A DNA stretch of 64,000 bases, from positions 1,860,001-1,924,000 of the forward strand of contig NZ_JAKUKA010000001.1 of assembly GCF_023156195.1 (NCBI RefSeq), read 5' to 3'. A program made the translations under genes and the position numbers. The first letter of the stretch is position 1; each line of letters begins with the position of its first letter. This document shows, one piece after another, positions 31,248-43,316 of the stretch. The stretch is from Chitinophaga sedimenti. Lineage in GTDB: Bacteria; Bacteroidota; Bacteroidia; Chitinophagales; Chitinophagaceae. The notes below the pieces were generated by a model that was not told the origin of the DNA, did no database searches, and saw only the letters and a list, made by a program, of their open reading frames with translations.

Positions 31248-32182
31248 CTAAATTTCTATTGCGATCTTACCGGTCACGCTCCCATGCTCCAACATTTCAT
31301 GCGCCAGCGCCATATTACTGAGTGGAAATATTTTCATCACGACAGGCCGCAAGTCACCAGCCTCTACAAACTGGCGGATCGTTTCCAGGTCATCCGCGCG
31401 CGGCTCTACCATGAACATGCGCATGCGGGCGCGCAACAGGTCTACCGCGGATGATAATACCTCTCCAAGATCTTCCGACGGCGGTTTCGTAGTCACAAGC
31501 ACGCCATCCGGTGTTAGGCTTTTGTAACGTCCGATAAGGTCAGGCGTGCTGCAGTGTCGAATATTACGTCAAAACGGCCATCTTCGGGCAGTTGCTCTTT
31601 TTCGTAATCGATCACTTCATCGCATCCCAACTCGCCTGCCAACAACTTGTGGTGCGTACTACAGGTGCCGGTGACAATGGCGCCCATGTGTTTCGCCAGT
31701 TGTACGGCCATACACCCCACGCCGCCGGTGCAGCCATTGATCAGCACCCGTTGTCCAGCCTGCAGCTTACCCTCGCGGGTGAGGCCCTGCCACGCAGTTA
31801 GCGCCACTAACGGCATTGATGCCGCTTCCGTAAAGTTTATATTATTGGGTTTTAAAGCCGCATTGTTTTCGTCCACCACCACGTATTCCGCGTACGCATG
31901 TCCGGCCACGGCATTTTTAAATCCGAACACCTCATCGCCTGGCTTAAAACGGCTGCTTTTGGAGGCATTCACCACACCGGCAAAATCACTGCCGATAATA
32001 TGCTCGCCAAATAAACCGCTGACCAGCTTCAGCGTACCACGCCGCACCATCGTATCTACCGGGTTTACCGACGAGGCATAGTTGTGTACCAGGATTTGTC
32101 CCTCCTGGATTTCGGGTACTTGCACTTCTTTTACTTCAAAATTTTCCGGGGCTCCATAATGCGCCAGCACTGCTGCTTTCAT
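31248..32182 (-). CDS. NADP-dependent quinone oxidoreductase-like dehydrogenase (frameshifted)
   Basis: About 311 residues, zinc-independent medium-chain dehydrogenase. The chosen start at 32182 gives MKAAVLAHYGAPENFEVKEV. Typical parts are ASSVNPVDTMVRRGTLKLVS, IIGSDFAGVV, GDEVFGF, the cofactor motif VLINGCTGGVGCMAVQLAKH, and GCDEVIDYEKEQLPEDGRFD. It lacks the catalytic zinc ligands, so it is a quinone or enone reductase rather than an alcohol dehydrogenase. The frame breaks near 31515, before PDGVLVTTKPPSEDLGEV. Substrate unknown. Confidence 0.85.
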
Positions 32183-32400
32183 AATGCAGAATTTAGTTAA
32201 AACTCGGGTTACACGAAATGGATCACCAATAACGTGCCAGCACATCAAGATAAGATCTAAGTCGGCGGCTGCACTAATCCGGACAGCCGCCTGTACCGAA
32301 ACCGAACATATTAATCATATCCCCATACATAAATAATTAAGATATTGCACCTGAATATCGTGGCACTGCTTTGGCAAACGACTCTTCAATACCTATCATT

Positions 32401-34778
32401 ATGCTAAAGAACTACTTCAAGATCGCATGGCGCAACCTTACTAAAAACAAGGTGTATTCCGTTATTAATATTGCCGGATTTGCCGCTGGTATGGCGGTGG
32501 CGCTGCTGATCGCATTGTGGATCTGGGACGAGTTATCATTTAACAAGCACTTTAAAAACCATGATCGTATCGCGCAGGTGTTGCTTAGGGGTACAGCGGA
32601 GGGACAGGTATTCGTGAACACCTCGATGCCGGTACCACTAGGAGAAGAGCTGGCGCGCGACTATCCCGGCGAGTTCAAAACGGTAACGATGGTATGCGAA
32701 GGCAATCACACGCTTATTGCAGGTGACGAAAGACTGTCTACTTTCGGATCTTTTGTGAGCCCGGGTACTACTGACATGTTAAGCCTGGAAATGGTGGCAG
32801 GTTCACGGGAAGGACTGAAGGAAACATCTTCCATCCTGTTGAATGAAACCACTGCCCGCGCCTTATTTGGCAATAAAAGCGCGGTAGGTGAAATCATAAA
32901 GATAGATAACCGCATACCGGTAAAAGTAACGGGGGTCTTCAGGGACTTCCCTGCCAATACGGAGATGGCAGACAACCGGTATTTACTGCCCTGGGACCTC
33001 GCGCTTACGGAATGGAAGTGGATCAAAGACATAAAGGATTCCTGGGACTTCCATTCTTTTAATGCTTATGTGCAGCTGGCCGATAACGCAAGTTTTGAAA
33101 CGGCACAAAAGCGGATCAAAGATGTTTACTTTAACCATCATCCTGAATTATCTGCCAATAAGCCCGAGCTGTTCCTCTTCCCGATGGACCGCTGGCATTT
33201 GTACAATAAGTTTGATAATGGCATCAGTGTGGCCGGACAAATGGTTTTCGTAAAACTTTTTGGGTTGATAGGCGGTTTTGTATTGCTGCTGGCCTGTATC
33301 AACTTTATGAACCTAAGCACTGCCCGTTCCGAAAAGCGTGCGCGGGAAGTGGGTATTCGTAAGGCAGTAGGTTCGCTCAGGGCCCAACTCGTGGGACAAT
33401 TCTTCTCAGAATCTATTCTGGTGGCTTTATTAGCGCTCGTACTGGCATTGCTGCTCGCGCAATTATTCCTGCCGTGGTTCAATAAAGTGGCGTTAAAAGA
33501 TATCAGCATCCAATGGAGCAGCCCGATGTTCTGGGCATTCTCCGTAGGTTTCAGCGTATTTGCTGGCATCATAGCAGGCAGCTACCCTGCCGCTTATTTA
33601 TCTTCTTTCCAGCCTGTAAGGGTGTTAAAAGGCAGCTTCCGCGCAGGCCGCGCTGCTTCCACACCGCGTAAAATACTGGTGATATTGCAGTTCGTTGTAT
33701 CGGTATTGCTCATCACCGGCACCATTACGGTTAACAGGCAAATCCAGTATGCGAAAGACCGGCCGGTTGGATATGAGCGGGCTGGCATCATTTCTACGCA
33801 AATGACCACACCGCAGATCTATGAGCACTATGAAGCGTTGCGAAATGACCTGATCGCCTCCGGCGCCGTAGTAGCCGTAAGCCAGTCTCAGGGCCCACTG
33901 ACCGATATATGGTCTGGCACTTCCGACTTCACCTGGCCGGGAAAACCCGAAGGCGACATAAATTCACTTGCCGTCGTAAGCGCACGGAATGACCACGGCA
34001 AAGTGCTGAACTGGCAAATACTGGATGGCAGAACGTTTGATGGTGAAACTAACGCAGACTCCAACCGGGTAATTTTAAATGAAAGCGCAGTGAAAATCAT
34101 GGGACTTAAAAATCCTGTCGGCACAACGATACGATGGGGTACAAAGCCGCTCGAAGTAATAGGCGTAGCGAAAGATATGATCATGCGTTCCCCGTATGAT
34201 GCCGTGCCTCCGACGGTGTTTTATGTATTGATGGAACCCGGCAACTTCGTCAACCTCCGCATCAACCCCGCTATGGGCACCGCCGAAGCCTTGAAACGCA
34301 TCTCGCCGATTTTTAAAACACATAACCCGGCCGCGCCATTTGAGTATTCATTTACCAGCGACGATTACGCCAAGAAGTTCATCATGGAAGAACGGATCAG
34401 TCAGTTAACAGGTTTCGTCACCTTGCTGGCAATCCTGATCAGTTGTCTTGGTTTGTTCGGCCTCGCGTCATATATGGCGGAACAACGCACTAAGAAATCG
34501 GCATCCGCAAGGTAATGGGTGCATCCGTACTCAATTTGTGGGGATTACTCTCCCGCGAATTCATGATCCTGGTGGTCATCTCCTGCCTGCTCGCCAGCCC
34601 CCTGGCCTGGTACGTGCTCCACAACTGGTTGCAGCGATTTGAGTACAGGATCAACATGTCATGGTGGATTTTCGTGTCGGCAGGACTTGGGGCCATGTTC
34701 CTTACGCTGATCACAGTGAGCACGCAAACGGTAAAGGCTGCGCTGTCGAACCCGGTGCGCAGCCTGCGGTCAGAATAA
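32401..34778 (+). CDS. ABC transporter permease, MacB/FtsX family (frameshifted)
   Basis: About 793 residues, inner membrane. MLKNYFKIAWRNLTKNKVYS is the common Bacteroidota start, followed by the first helix (VINIAGFAAGMAVALLIALW). A large periplasmic MacB_PCD domain comes next, then FtsX helices (GLIGGFVLLLACINFMNLST, RAREVGIRKAVGSLRAQLVG) and a second copy of the same arrangement ending SNPVRSLRSE. The frame breaks near 34497; one A gives TKEIGIRKVMGASVLNLWGL. No ATPase gene is adjacent, so its partner is elsewhere. Likely moves lipoproteins or peptides; substrate unknown. Confidence 0.92.
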
Positions 34779-34780
34779 GT

Positions 34781-35257
34781 TTACCAGGCGTTACTCATGG
34801 CTTCGTTCGTGCGGTCGGTTTGTACGGGCGCACTGTTTTTCCAATCGGGATCATAGCCCACGAAAAACGCGATCCAGATAGCGCGTGCTAGCCGCATCAG
34901 TAAAGGTTGGAGGGAAATGAGCAGCACCGCGTTGGTAATGATCCAGTACAGGAAACGATTATCGTCCAGTCCCAACCCGATGGTAAACCACCAGAGGGCC
35001 AGCGTGCCCACGCTGATGGCAACAGACAATGCATAACTCACATAACCGGAGCCGTAAAAGAAACCTACCTCCAGTTCGAAGGGCTGATCGCAGACCGGGC
35101 AACGTTTGTGCATTTTCATCGTGCTTTTCAGGTGGTAGGGATTCTTATCTTCGAACATGTCGCCCTGGCGGCAGCGCGGACACTTGCAGGCAAAAATCTT
35201 AACAAAGCTTTCCCGTTTGGGGGCTTCAGCAGCCGCCATCTGTTTAATCTTTTCCAT
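34781..35257 (-). CDS. DUF983 membrane protein
   Basis: Intact, 158 residues. Two zinc-ribbon-like cysteine pairs (CKCPRCRQG near residue 24, RCPVCDQPF near residue 53) are followed by FFYGSGYVSYALSVAISVGT and ITNAVLLISLQPLLMRLARA, two membrane helices. This is the DUF983 pattern, of unknown function. It is convergent with the permease gene (2 bp gap), and follows the AraC regulator on the same strand by 12 bp, so the AraC gene and this one are probably one transcript. Confidence 0.9.
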   Translation of the reverse strand: MEKIKQMAAAEAPKRESFVKIFACKCPRCRQGDMFEDKNPYHLKSTMKMHKRCPVCDQPFELEVGFFYGSGYVSYALSVAISVGTLALWWFTIGLGLDDNRFLYWIITNAVLLISLQPLLMRLARAIWIAFFVGYDPDWKNSAPVQTDRTNEAMSNAW

Positions 35258-35268
35258 ATTGATGAGAT

Positions 35269-36145
35269 TTATCCGAGTAATTGTTTCCTGAACTCGTCAG
35301 GCGTTTGCCCGGTATATTTTTTAAAGAAGCGATTGAAATAAGAGTTATCCACGGAAGTTGAGATCGTACGCCACCTCCGTAACGGTCATCTGTGCATTTG
35401 CCAGCAGGCGTTTACTTTCCAGCAGTATGCGGTCGCGGATCAGCTCTCCTGCCGTTTTTCCAACTAAGTCCTGGCTAAGTGCGTTCAGGTGATTGGGTGT
35501 TACGTATAACAGGTCGGCGTATTCCTTTGGCAGCCGTAATGCCCGGTAATGCGTGTCGATCAGTTTGCGGAAACCTTTCAGCAATACCAGCTTCTGTTGC
35601 GGAACGGCATTGCTTTCTTTACCGGCCACCGCATCATCCACCACTAAAAACAATTGCAGCAGTAACACCCGCAACAAATCGCCGTAGTGGCGTTGGTCGT
35701 TCCCGCGTTGCAAAATCTGCTCAAACAGTCCACACACCTGCTCATATACCACCGGCGGCAATTGGTGTACACACTCCTCACTGGCACCGCTGAAAAATGC
35801 GAACCGGTCGAGGTACGCTGGGTTCTGCAGGAAAGGCTTTAAAAAGGCTTCCGTGAAATTTACGATGTACCCCTCCATCCGGCCCTCAAACGCCCATCCA
35901 TGTACCTGGCCCGGCGCCATGAAGTACAGCTGGCCCGGTTGTACGGTAAACCTGGAGAAATCGATCGTATGCTCCCCTCCACCTCCGGTAAACAGCACCA
36001 GGTGATAAAAGGCATGTTTATGTGGAAAATGCAGGTGATCGAAGTGTTTGTGCAGGTAAGATGAAAACCGGTCGGCGAGGAACTCATCCCGGCCTTCGTC
36101 GCCAAGATTACAGATGTCGTATACCGGTATTTTTTCCTTTGCCAT
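35269..36145 (-). CDS. AraC-family transcriptional regulator (frameshifted)
   Basis: About 292 residues. Start at 36145 gives MAKEKIPVYDICNLGDEGRD. The N-terminal cupin-like sensor (HFPHKHAFYHLVLFTGGGGE, RFTVQPGQLYFMAPGQVHGW) is followed by two helix-turn-helix units: LRLPKEYADLLYVTPNHLNA and MTVTEVAYDLNFVDNSYFNR with FFKKYTGQTPDEFRKQLLG. The frame breaks near 35354, where one base appears extra. It should bind a small effector and activate genes, perhaps its downstream DUF983 neighbour. A TACCTTTG box lies just before the start. Confidence 0.88.
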
Positions 36146-36152
36146 GATGATA

Positions 36153-36160
36153 CAAAGGTA
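36153..36160 (-). promoter_or_regulatory. -7 promoter box of the AraC gene
   Basis: TACCTTTG on the minus strand matches TAnnTTTG, only 8 bp before the ATG at 36145, which would make the transcript nearly leaderless. Confidence 0.45.
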
Positions 36161-36296
36161 CACGTAAACGACACCAAACGGGTGACATTATTTGGGGGTT
36201 TTATGGTACTATTTACTGATCTATAAAAAAAAGGGGCTCTAAAAGCAGACATCGATGTCACCGCATGGTGGTACCGCCACAGAAACGAACAGGTAT

Positions 36297-37049
36297 TTAC
36301 ACTACGCCCAAATACAATTTAGTCGTATAGTTAAATTTCACAATCCGCTGCTCATTATATTTCTCGAAAATTTCCTCCAGCCTGTTCAGCATCGGCAGGT
36401 ACAAGGGATGTTCTTCTGTTGGGGTATAGGAAGAAGATAACAGCCGCCCTTTTAAGCCTGCGTAGTCGAAGAACTGCGCGTTCCGGAAGGTCTGCTCCTC
36501 GAATTGACCGTTCTTAAAAAAGGAGGCCAGCTGCGCCGGACCGATATTGCGATGGTCCACTTCCACGTAATCCACGCCGTAACGCTTCAGCAGGTCTTCA
36601 AAAGCATTTTCAAATGCGCTGTCGGTAAGGCGTTCGTTCCAGATGAGCACCACCTTCGCTCCTTCGCGCCCGATGCGGCGGAATTCCGCCCTGGCAGCAT
36701 CCCGGTTAAACCAGTGAAACGCCTGGCCCGCCAGAATCAAATCCACCGAAGCATCCGGCAGCGTCGTGTGCTCGGCCGAGCCGTTCACCACCGTAAACTG
36801 CGGATGATGATGCAGCTGCCGTTCCGCCGCGAGACGCATTTCCTTATTCGGCTCCACCCCGATCACCTGGTTGCCATGTTCCGGGAACAACAGCGATGAG
36901 ATGCCGGTCCCCACGCCAATATCCGCCACGACCGTTTCTGACGTGAGCCCGGCATGTTCCGCCAGGTACGATATGATGGCCTCCGGGTAATGCGGACGGT
37001 ACTTCACGTAATTGTCTACACGATTGGAAAAGCGTTCAGTGTTTTTCAT
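36297..37049 (-). CDS. Class I SAM-dependent methyltransferase
   Basis: Intact, 250 residues with the start at 37049 (MKNTERFSNRVDNYVKYRPH). The opening resembles the UbiE/COQ5-like group, with SNRVDNYVKYRPHYP and then VVADIGVGTGISSLLFPEHG (SAM-binding motif I), VIGVEPNKEM (motif II acidic residue), and SVDLILAGQAFHWFNRDAAR. The small molecule methylated is unknown. It lies about 150 bp upstream of the AraC gene on the same strand and is divergent from the large heme-binding gene. Confidence 0.9.
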   Translation of the reverse strand: MKNTERFSNRVDNYVKYRPHYPEAIISYLAEHAGLTSETVVADIGVGTGISSLLFPEHGNQVIGVEPNKEMRLAAERQLHHHPQFTVVNGSAEHTTLPDASVDLILAGQAFHWFNRDAARAEFRRIGREGAKVVLIWNERLTDSAFENAFEDLLKRYGVDYVEVDHRNIGPAQLASFFKNGQFEEQTFRNAQFFDYAGLKGRLLSSSYTPTEEHPLYLPMLNRLEEIFEKYNEQRIVKFNYTTKLYLGVV

Positions 37050-37316
37050 CATCTTAAAATTACCGATAAAAAACGGATGCACGCCGTTAAATTAGCGCAA
37101 ATAACAAGGCACGATCAACCTGCCCTTTCACATAAGCCCATATCCGAAACTCACCGGTGGGTGCCGCGCTTCCTGCAGACTGATCCTCCTTTTTTGCGAA
37201 ACTTTATCTTAGGGATAAGGAAAAAAATGCTTGCCACCCATCAATAACCCTTCTTTTCCGGATTTTTTTATTATATCTTGATTGGCTGACAAATTGCTTG
37301 TTGCAGCAACTCCTTA

Positions 37317-40300
37317 ATGAACATGAAAAAACTGATGGCAACGCCCGCTACAATGAAAAAACTACTTCCCGCCACCCTCCTGTTAGGTGCTATTGCCTGC
37401 CAGGACTCCGGACCGGCCGACAAACGCATCAAAGAGTACGACTCCTCCTTTACCGCTAAACTGGCCGATTCTATCCAGAACGCCGTTAAACCGGTATTGG
37501 CAGAGGGGCTTGAGATGAAACTCTGGGGCATCGATTCCCTTGTCATTTCGCCGATCGCAATCGATATCGACGACAAGGGGCGCCTGTACTACACCACTAC
37601 CACCAGGCAAAACAACTCCGAATTCGATATCCGCGGGCACCGCGACTGGGAGATCCCGTCTATCAGCCTGCAAACCGTGGAAGACCGCCGCGCCTTCCTC
37701 CGGAAAGAGTTAAGTCCCGAAAACAGCGAGAAGAACCGCAGCTGGCTGAAGGACCTCAACGGCGACAGCTCCCATGACTGGCGCGATCTTACGATTGAAA
37801 CGGAGCATGTATACCGTCTTGAAGACAAGAACAACGATGGCGTAGCCGATATGGCGCAGTTGGTGGTCGACGACTTCCACGATGAGGTAACCGACGTAGC
37901 AGGCGGCGTACTCGCCGATGGCGGTGACTTGTACGTAGCCGTAGCGCCCGACCTGTGGCGGATGAAAGATAAAAATGGCGATGGTATCGCTGATGATAAG
38001 AAATCTATTTCTACCGGTTACGCCGTACACGTTGGCTTCAGCGGCCATGGTATGTCTGGCGTGGAAATGGGTCCCGATGGCCGTATTTACTGGCAGATCG
38101 GGGATATTGGTTTTAATGGCAAAGGCCCTAATGGCGAAAAGTACGAACACCCGAACAGTGGTGTGGTAGTACGTTCTAACCCCGACGGCAGCGACTTTGA
38201 GGTATTCGCCTATGGTGTGCGCAATACCCACGAATTTGTGTTCGATGAGTATGCTAACCTGATCAGTGAAGACAATGACGGCGACCATCCCGGTGAAAAA
38301 GAGCGCCTCGTGTACATCGTAAATGGTTCCGACGCCGGCTGGCGCAGCAACTGGCAGTATGGTAAATACCGCGACGAAGACAACAATACTTATAAGGTAT
38401 GGATGGACGAGAAAATGTACCTCCCCGCTGGGATGGTCAGGCGGCCTACATCACGCCCTGTATCGCGAACTATGTGAGCGGTCCCTGTGGCATGGTGTAC
38501 AACCCCGGCACCGCACTCGGTCCCGAGTATAAAAACAATTTCTTTATTGCTGAATTCGTGGGTAACCCTTCCGGCTCCGGCGTGCATGCGTTTAAGTTAA
38601 ATCCCAAAGGCGCTTCGTTCGACCTGGGCGAAAGCAAAAGGATCGTAAGCGGGATTTTGCCTACCGGTATGGACTTTGGTCCTGATGGCGCCCTCTACAT
38701 CGCCGACTGGATCGATGGCTGGGATACGCACAACTACGGCCGCATCTGGAAAATGGATGTAAAAGGAGCCGCCGGTTCAGCTGCCCGCAAGGAAGTACAA
38801 AGCTTGCTGGCTGCCGACTTCGGCGATAAAAAAGTAGCCGATCTCGCCAACCTGCTGAAGCACGAAGACATGCGCATCCGCATGAAAGCACAGTTTGAGC
38901 TGGTGAAAAGAAAAGACAGCGACGTATTCAAAGCCGCACTGGCGCAGAAAACACACCAGCTGTCACGCGTGCACGGCATCTGGGGACTGGCGCAATTAGC
39001 CCGCCAGGACAAGAAACACGCCGAAGCACTGGTACCCGTACTGAGAGATGCCGATCCTGAAATCCGCGCGCAGGCTGCTAAATGGCTGGGGGACATTCGT
39101 TACGCAGAAGCAGGAGCTGCATTAATCCCTTTGTTGAAAGATACCGCTTCCCGTGCGCGCTTCTTTGCTGCTGAAGCATTGGGCCGAATGAAATACAAAG
39201 CAGGCGTACAACCGATCATCGCTATGCTGGAAGCCAACAATGATACCGATGCTTACCTGCGTCACGCGGGTGCGGCTGCACTGGCCAATATCCACGACGT
39301 AGCGCCGGTAGCGGCATTGTCTACACATCCTTCCCGCGCGCTGAGAATCGCAGCAGTAGTAGCATTAAGAAGAATGAGCGATCCCGCGGTAGCGAGGTTC
39401 CTGTCCGACACCTCGGAATTTATCGTAACCGAAGCCGCCCGTGCAATCAACGACGACCTGTCGATCCCCGAAGCATTACCTGCTTTGGCGGGCTTGCTGA
39501 ATACCACCACCTTTAAGAACGAGCCGCTGGTTCGCCGTATCATCAGCGCTAACCTTCGCGTGGCCAAAGATGAGAACCTGCAAAACCTCGTGACATACGC
39601 ACAACAAACCGCCAACCCCGCCCCTATGCGCGCCGAAGCTGTAGATGTGTTAAGCGTTTGGAGCAAACCATCTGTGCTCGACCGTGTAGACGGAAGGCTG
39701 CGTGGACCCGTTACCCGCGATGCCGCGCCGGTGGTTAACAAGGCCGCAACAGCGTTAACAGGTTTATTAAACGACAAGGAGATAGCCGTTAGACTGAGCG
39801 CTGCGAAAGCGATTCAGAAGATCAACATAAAAACTTCGGCAGATCAACTGCTGGCTACCTTAAAAGCAGACAAGGAACCTAAAGTGCGCATCGCTTCCCT
39901 GAAAGCGATCGTATCGTTACAGGCGCCTCAGGCGGAACAGGCCATCAGTACTGCTTTGGCGGATAAAGAGAAAGACGTGCGCGTGGCAGGCCTCGACCTG
40001 ATGGAGAAAATGAGCATGTCGAAAGAAGTAATGGTGAAACTGCTGAACGATGTGATCGCGAACCGTACGATGGAAGAAAAACAAGCCGCCGTACTGGCTT
40101 TGGGCAAACTGCCTGTCGCCAATACCCAACAAAGCTTCGACGCCCTGCTGGCTAAAATGGCCGCCGGCACGCTGAGCCCTGACATCTACCGGAACTGGGC
40201 GAAGCCATCGACAGCTCCAAATCAGCACCGCTGGCCGCGAAATACAAAGAGATCAGCAGCAAGTTTTCTGAAGATGACCTGATGGCCTCTTACGCCAGCA

Positions 40301-40728
40301 GCCTCAATGGCGGCGATCCTAACCGCGGAAGGCGCATCTTCTTCCAGAACCAAAATGCACAATGTATGCGCTGCCACTCTTACGATGACAAAGGCGGTAA
40401 CGCCGGCCCGCGCCTGAACGGCGTAGCAGGCCGCATTTCACGTGAGCAAATTCTGCAAGCGCTGATTAACCCGAGCGCACGGCTGGCCCCAGGTTTCGGC
40501 ATGGTGAGCCTCGAACTGAAAGATGGGAAGAAGATCTTTGGTACCATTCAGAATGAAAGCAAAACAAGCATTACGGTGAAAGAAGGCAGTGATCCCGATA
40601 AGACGATTGCCGCAGCGGATATTAAATCCAAAAAATATGCGCTGTCGAGTATGCCGGATATGAAGACGTTATTGTCGAAGAAGGAGATTCGCGATGTAGT
40701 GAGTTTCCTGGCGACGTTGAAAGAGTAA
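37317..40728 (+). CDS. Large sugar-dehydrogenase-like/HEAT/cytochrome c lipoprotein (frameshifted)
   Basis: About 1137 residues, a modular periplasmic or outer-membrane protein. A lipobox signal (LLPATLLLGAIAC; an alternative start MKKLLPATLLLGAIAC is at 37353) is followed by a beta-propeller like soluble sugar dehydrogenase, with calcium-type loops DKNNDGVADM and DKNGDGIADD and GIADWIDGWDTHNYGRIW. About 400 residues of HEAT-like repeats follow (VPVLRDADPEIRAQAAKWLG, ISTALADKEKDVRVAGLDLM) and a C-terminal cytochrome c domain with heme motif CMRCH. Frames break near 38440 and near 40195. This is the build of the PVC-type heme-binding CxxCH proteins, proposed to oxidise sugars or sugar alcohols. 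Substrate unknown. Confidence 0.88.
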
Positions 40729-40733
40729 AACAA

Positions 40734-40763
40734 AAGAAGCCAGCCCTTAAAGGCTGGCTTCTT
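40734..40763. terminator. Bidirectional terminator
   Basis: AAGAAGCCAGCC and GGCTGGCTTCTT pair over 12 bp around a 6-base loop, between the convergent large lipoprotein and small hypothetical genes. Confidence 0.85.
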
Positions 40764-40780
40764 CATATAATGGAGATATA

Positions 40781-41038
40781 TCAGTTCCGGTTTGCGTGCA
40801 TATAAGCTTCGTACGCTTCTTTGGTCCAGTGCTGATAGTCCTGCAGACTGATGCCCAACTTCTCATCGCGTTCTACTTCTTTATATGCGCGGCAATCCCA
40901 ATACCCGTTCGCGAGTGAGCGAACATTATCCGATACGACTGCCGGCACACTTTCATAATCTGCCGGGTAGCTTTTATAATTACCAATTGCTAATTGCTGT
41001 ACTTCTTTTCTAACGGCATCTTTGGTTATTCTAGACAT
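40781..41038 (-). CDS. Small hypothetical protein
   Basis: Intact, 85 residues (MSRITKDAVRKEVQQLAIGN). Charged, no signal or membrane segment. It contains DYESVPAVVSDNVRSLANGY and WDCRAYKEVERDEKLGISLQ, ending HWTKEAYEAYMHANRN. The even spread of charged residues and a good start suggest a real conserved small gene. Function not recognised. It lies convergent to the heme-binding gene and 120 bp downstream of the alpha-amylase stop on the same strand. Confidence 0.6.
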   Translation of the reverse strand: MSRITKDAVRKEVQQLAIGNYKSYPADYESVPAVVSDNVRSLANGYWDCRAYKEVERDEKLGISLQDYQHWTKEAYEAYMHANRN

Positions 41039-41157
41039 GGTTCAAATATTTGGTTCATGACTAGTAGAACAAAAATGATTCCTGTAATGCCGGATGGCGG
41101 CTATTTTAAGATTTCTTTAAGAGAAACGATAAGGCAATGTTAAAGGCCCGGCAACAC

Positions 41158-42634
41158 TTATTTTTTAACTGTCCACACACTCACGCCGCCTGCCGGGCAC
41201 AAGAACGTACCCAAGCCGTTTTCATCTATCGTTACTTCCTCTTCCCGCTCCTGCAGCGCATCTGTGAACGTCATTCCTGCGTAACGCTGGCCTATCTCCA
41301 TTGATTTGTGACCTTCCTCTCCGTTAGACAGAACCACTGCACATCCTTCGTGTTCCTCATTTCCTTCGCGCGTCCAGCCAATGCAGTTGGCATGATCGAA
41401 GTAATCTCGTTGCTGGCCGTATGCATTACCGCGGCGTAACTGCAACAGTTCCTGTATGTGTTTGCACTGTTCCGGGAAGATTTCATGATCGTTACCGTCC
41501 CGGCCCTTGTCTACATAATGCGCGCCATACACATCGGGGTAAAACAGGCAGGGATAACCGCCTTCGCGCAGCAGGATGATCGCATAGGCCAGCGGCTTGA
41601 ACCATGCCTCTACCGGGGCCTCCAGCGCCTGCAACGGCTGCGTGTCGTGATTATCTACCACGGTTACCGCCAGTTCAGGTTTTGCCTGTACGAGGCTGTT
41701 ATCGAGTATCGTACTCAGGTCGAAATCCTTGCCCTGTTGGGAGGCATGATGAAAATTGTGATGCAATGCGGCGTCAAATAGCGACATGCGGCCTTCCGTA
41801 GCTTCTATATAGCGGATGAGCAGGTGCAAATCGCCGGGCGCCCAGTATTCACCGATAGCAACGAGGTCGGGTTTTGTTTGCCGCTGGTAATCCAGCCATT
41901 CGTTATAAAATTTCGGGGAGATGTGTTTCACCGCGTCGAGGCGTACGCCGTCAACTTTAAACGTATCGAAATACCAGCGGCCCCATTTGTTGAGTTCTTC
42001 CAGCACAGCACTGTTGGAACTCGATATCGTCGAACATCAGGAAATCGTAATTACCCAGTTCATCGTCCACCATTTCTTCCCAGTCGTCGCCATACTCATT
42101 CATAATGCTGAAGATGCCGTCTTCCTGCAGGTCGGCCGCGTAATCCACGCCACTGAAACACATATGATCCCAGATGAAGTCGGAATACTTGCCCTTCCTG
42201 CCAGGGAAGGTGAATTTGGTGTAGGCATCTATCTCGAAAGGTTCGCTGGTAAACTCGTTGCGGTTATCGGGATTCACGCGGCGTACGGTCACCCTTTCTG
42301 TTTCGTCTGCCCCCGCCTTGTGGTTCAGTACAATGTCTGCGTACACCTGTATACCTTGCTGGTGACAGGCTTCTATGGCTTTTTCATATTGTTCGCGGGT
42401 GCCGTATTTAGTGCGCACCGTGCCTTTTTGGTCAAATTCCCCGAGGTCGTAGATATCGTAGGCGTCGTATCCCGCGCTGTTAGTACCTTCTTTGGCCTTA
42501 TACGCCGGCGGGAACCATAGGGCGTTAATACCGGCTTCCGCGAGCTGTGGCGCATTGCGGGCGATGAGTTCCCATAGGTTATCTTCCGCCGTAATATACC
42601 AGTGGAAGTATTGCATCATTGTTCCGTTAATCAT
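41158..42634 (-). CDS. Alpha-amylase, GH13 (frameshifted)
   Basis: About 492 residues, no signal peptide, so a cytoplasmic amylase of the GH13_5 kind that cuts internal alpha-1,4 bonds in glycogen or imported maltodextrin. It starts MQYFHWYITAEDNLWELIAR and carries region I DIVLNHKAGADETERVTVRR, region II DGVRLDAVKHISPKFYNEWL (nucleophile Asp), region III VAIGEYWAPG (acid Glu) and region IV VTVVDNHDTQPLQALEAPV. The frame breaks near 42005, between FDDIEFQ and AVLEELNKWGRWY. Upstream gene is absent; it is probably monocistronic. Confidence 0.93.
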
Positions 42635-42790
42635 TGGGGATGTTTTTCCATCTACTTAACAAATTAAGGCCCAACCTGTTTTAACACGGCAATAAAAGCA
42701 GGCACAGCGGAAAAAACGCCACACTCCGTATATTGCCGCCGGAAATAGCGGAACATTCTGGTTTTTTTCGGCTGCGATCGGATTTTTTAA

Positions 42791-43279
<489 letters not shown>

Positions 43280-43283
43280 AAAC

Positions 43284-43316
43284 GGGGCTGATGTACAAAC
43301 CAGCCCCATTTTCATT
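43284..43316. terminator. Terminator between YccF and YceI genes
   Basis: GGGGCTG and CAGCCCC pair over 7 bp around a 10-base loop, followed by ATTTTCATTTT, which could serve the plus strand. The minus side reaches the YceI stop. Confidence 0.75.
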
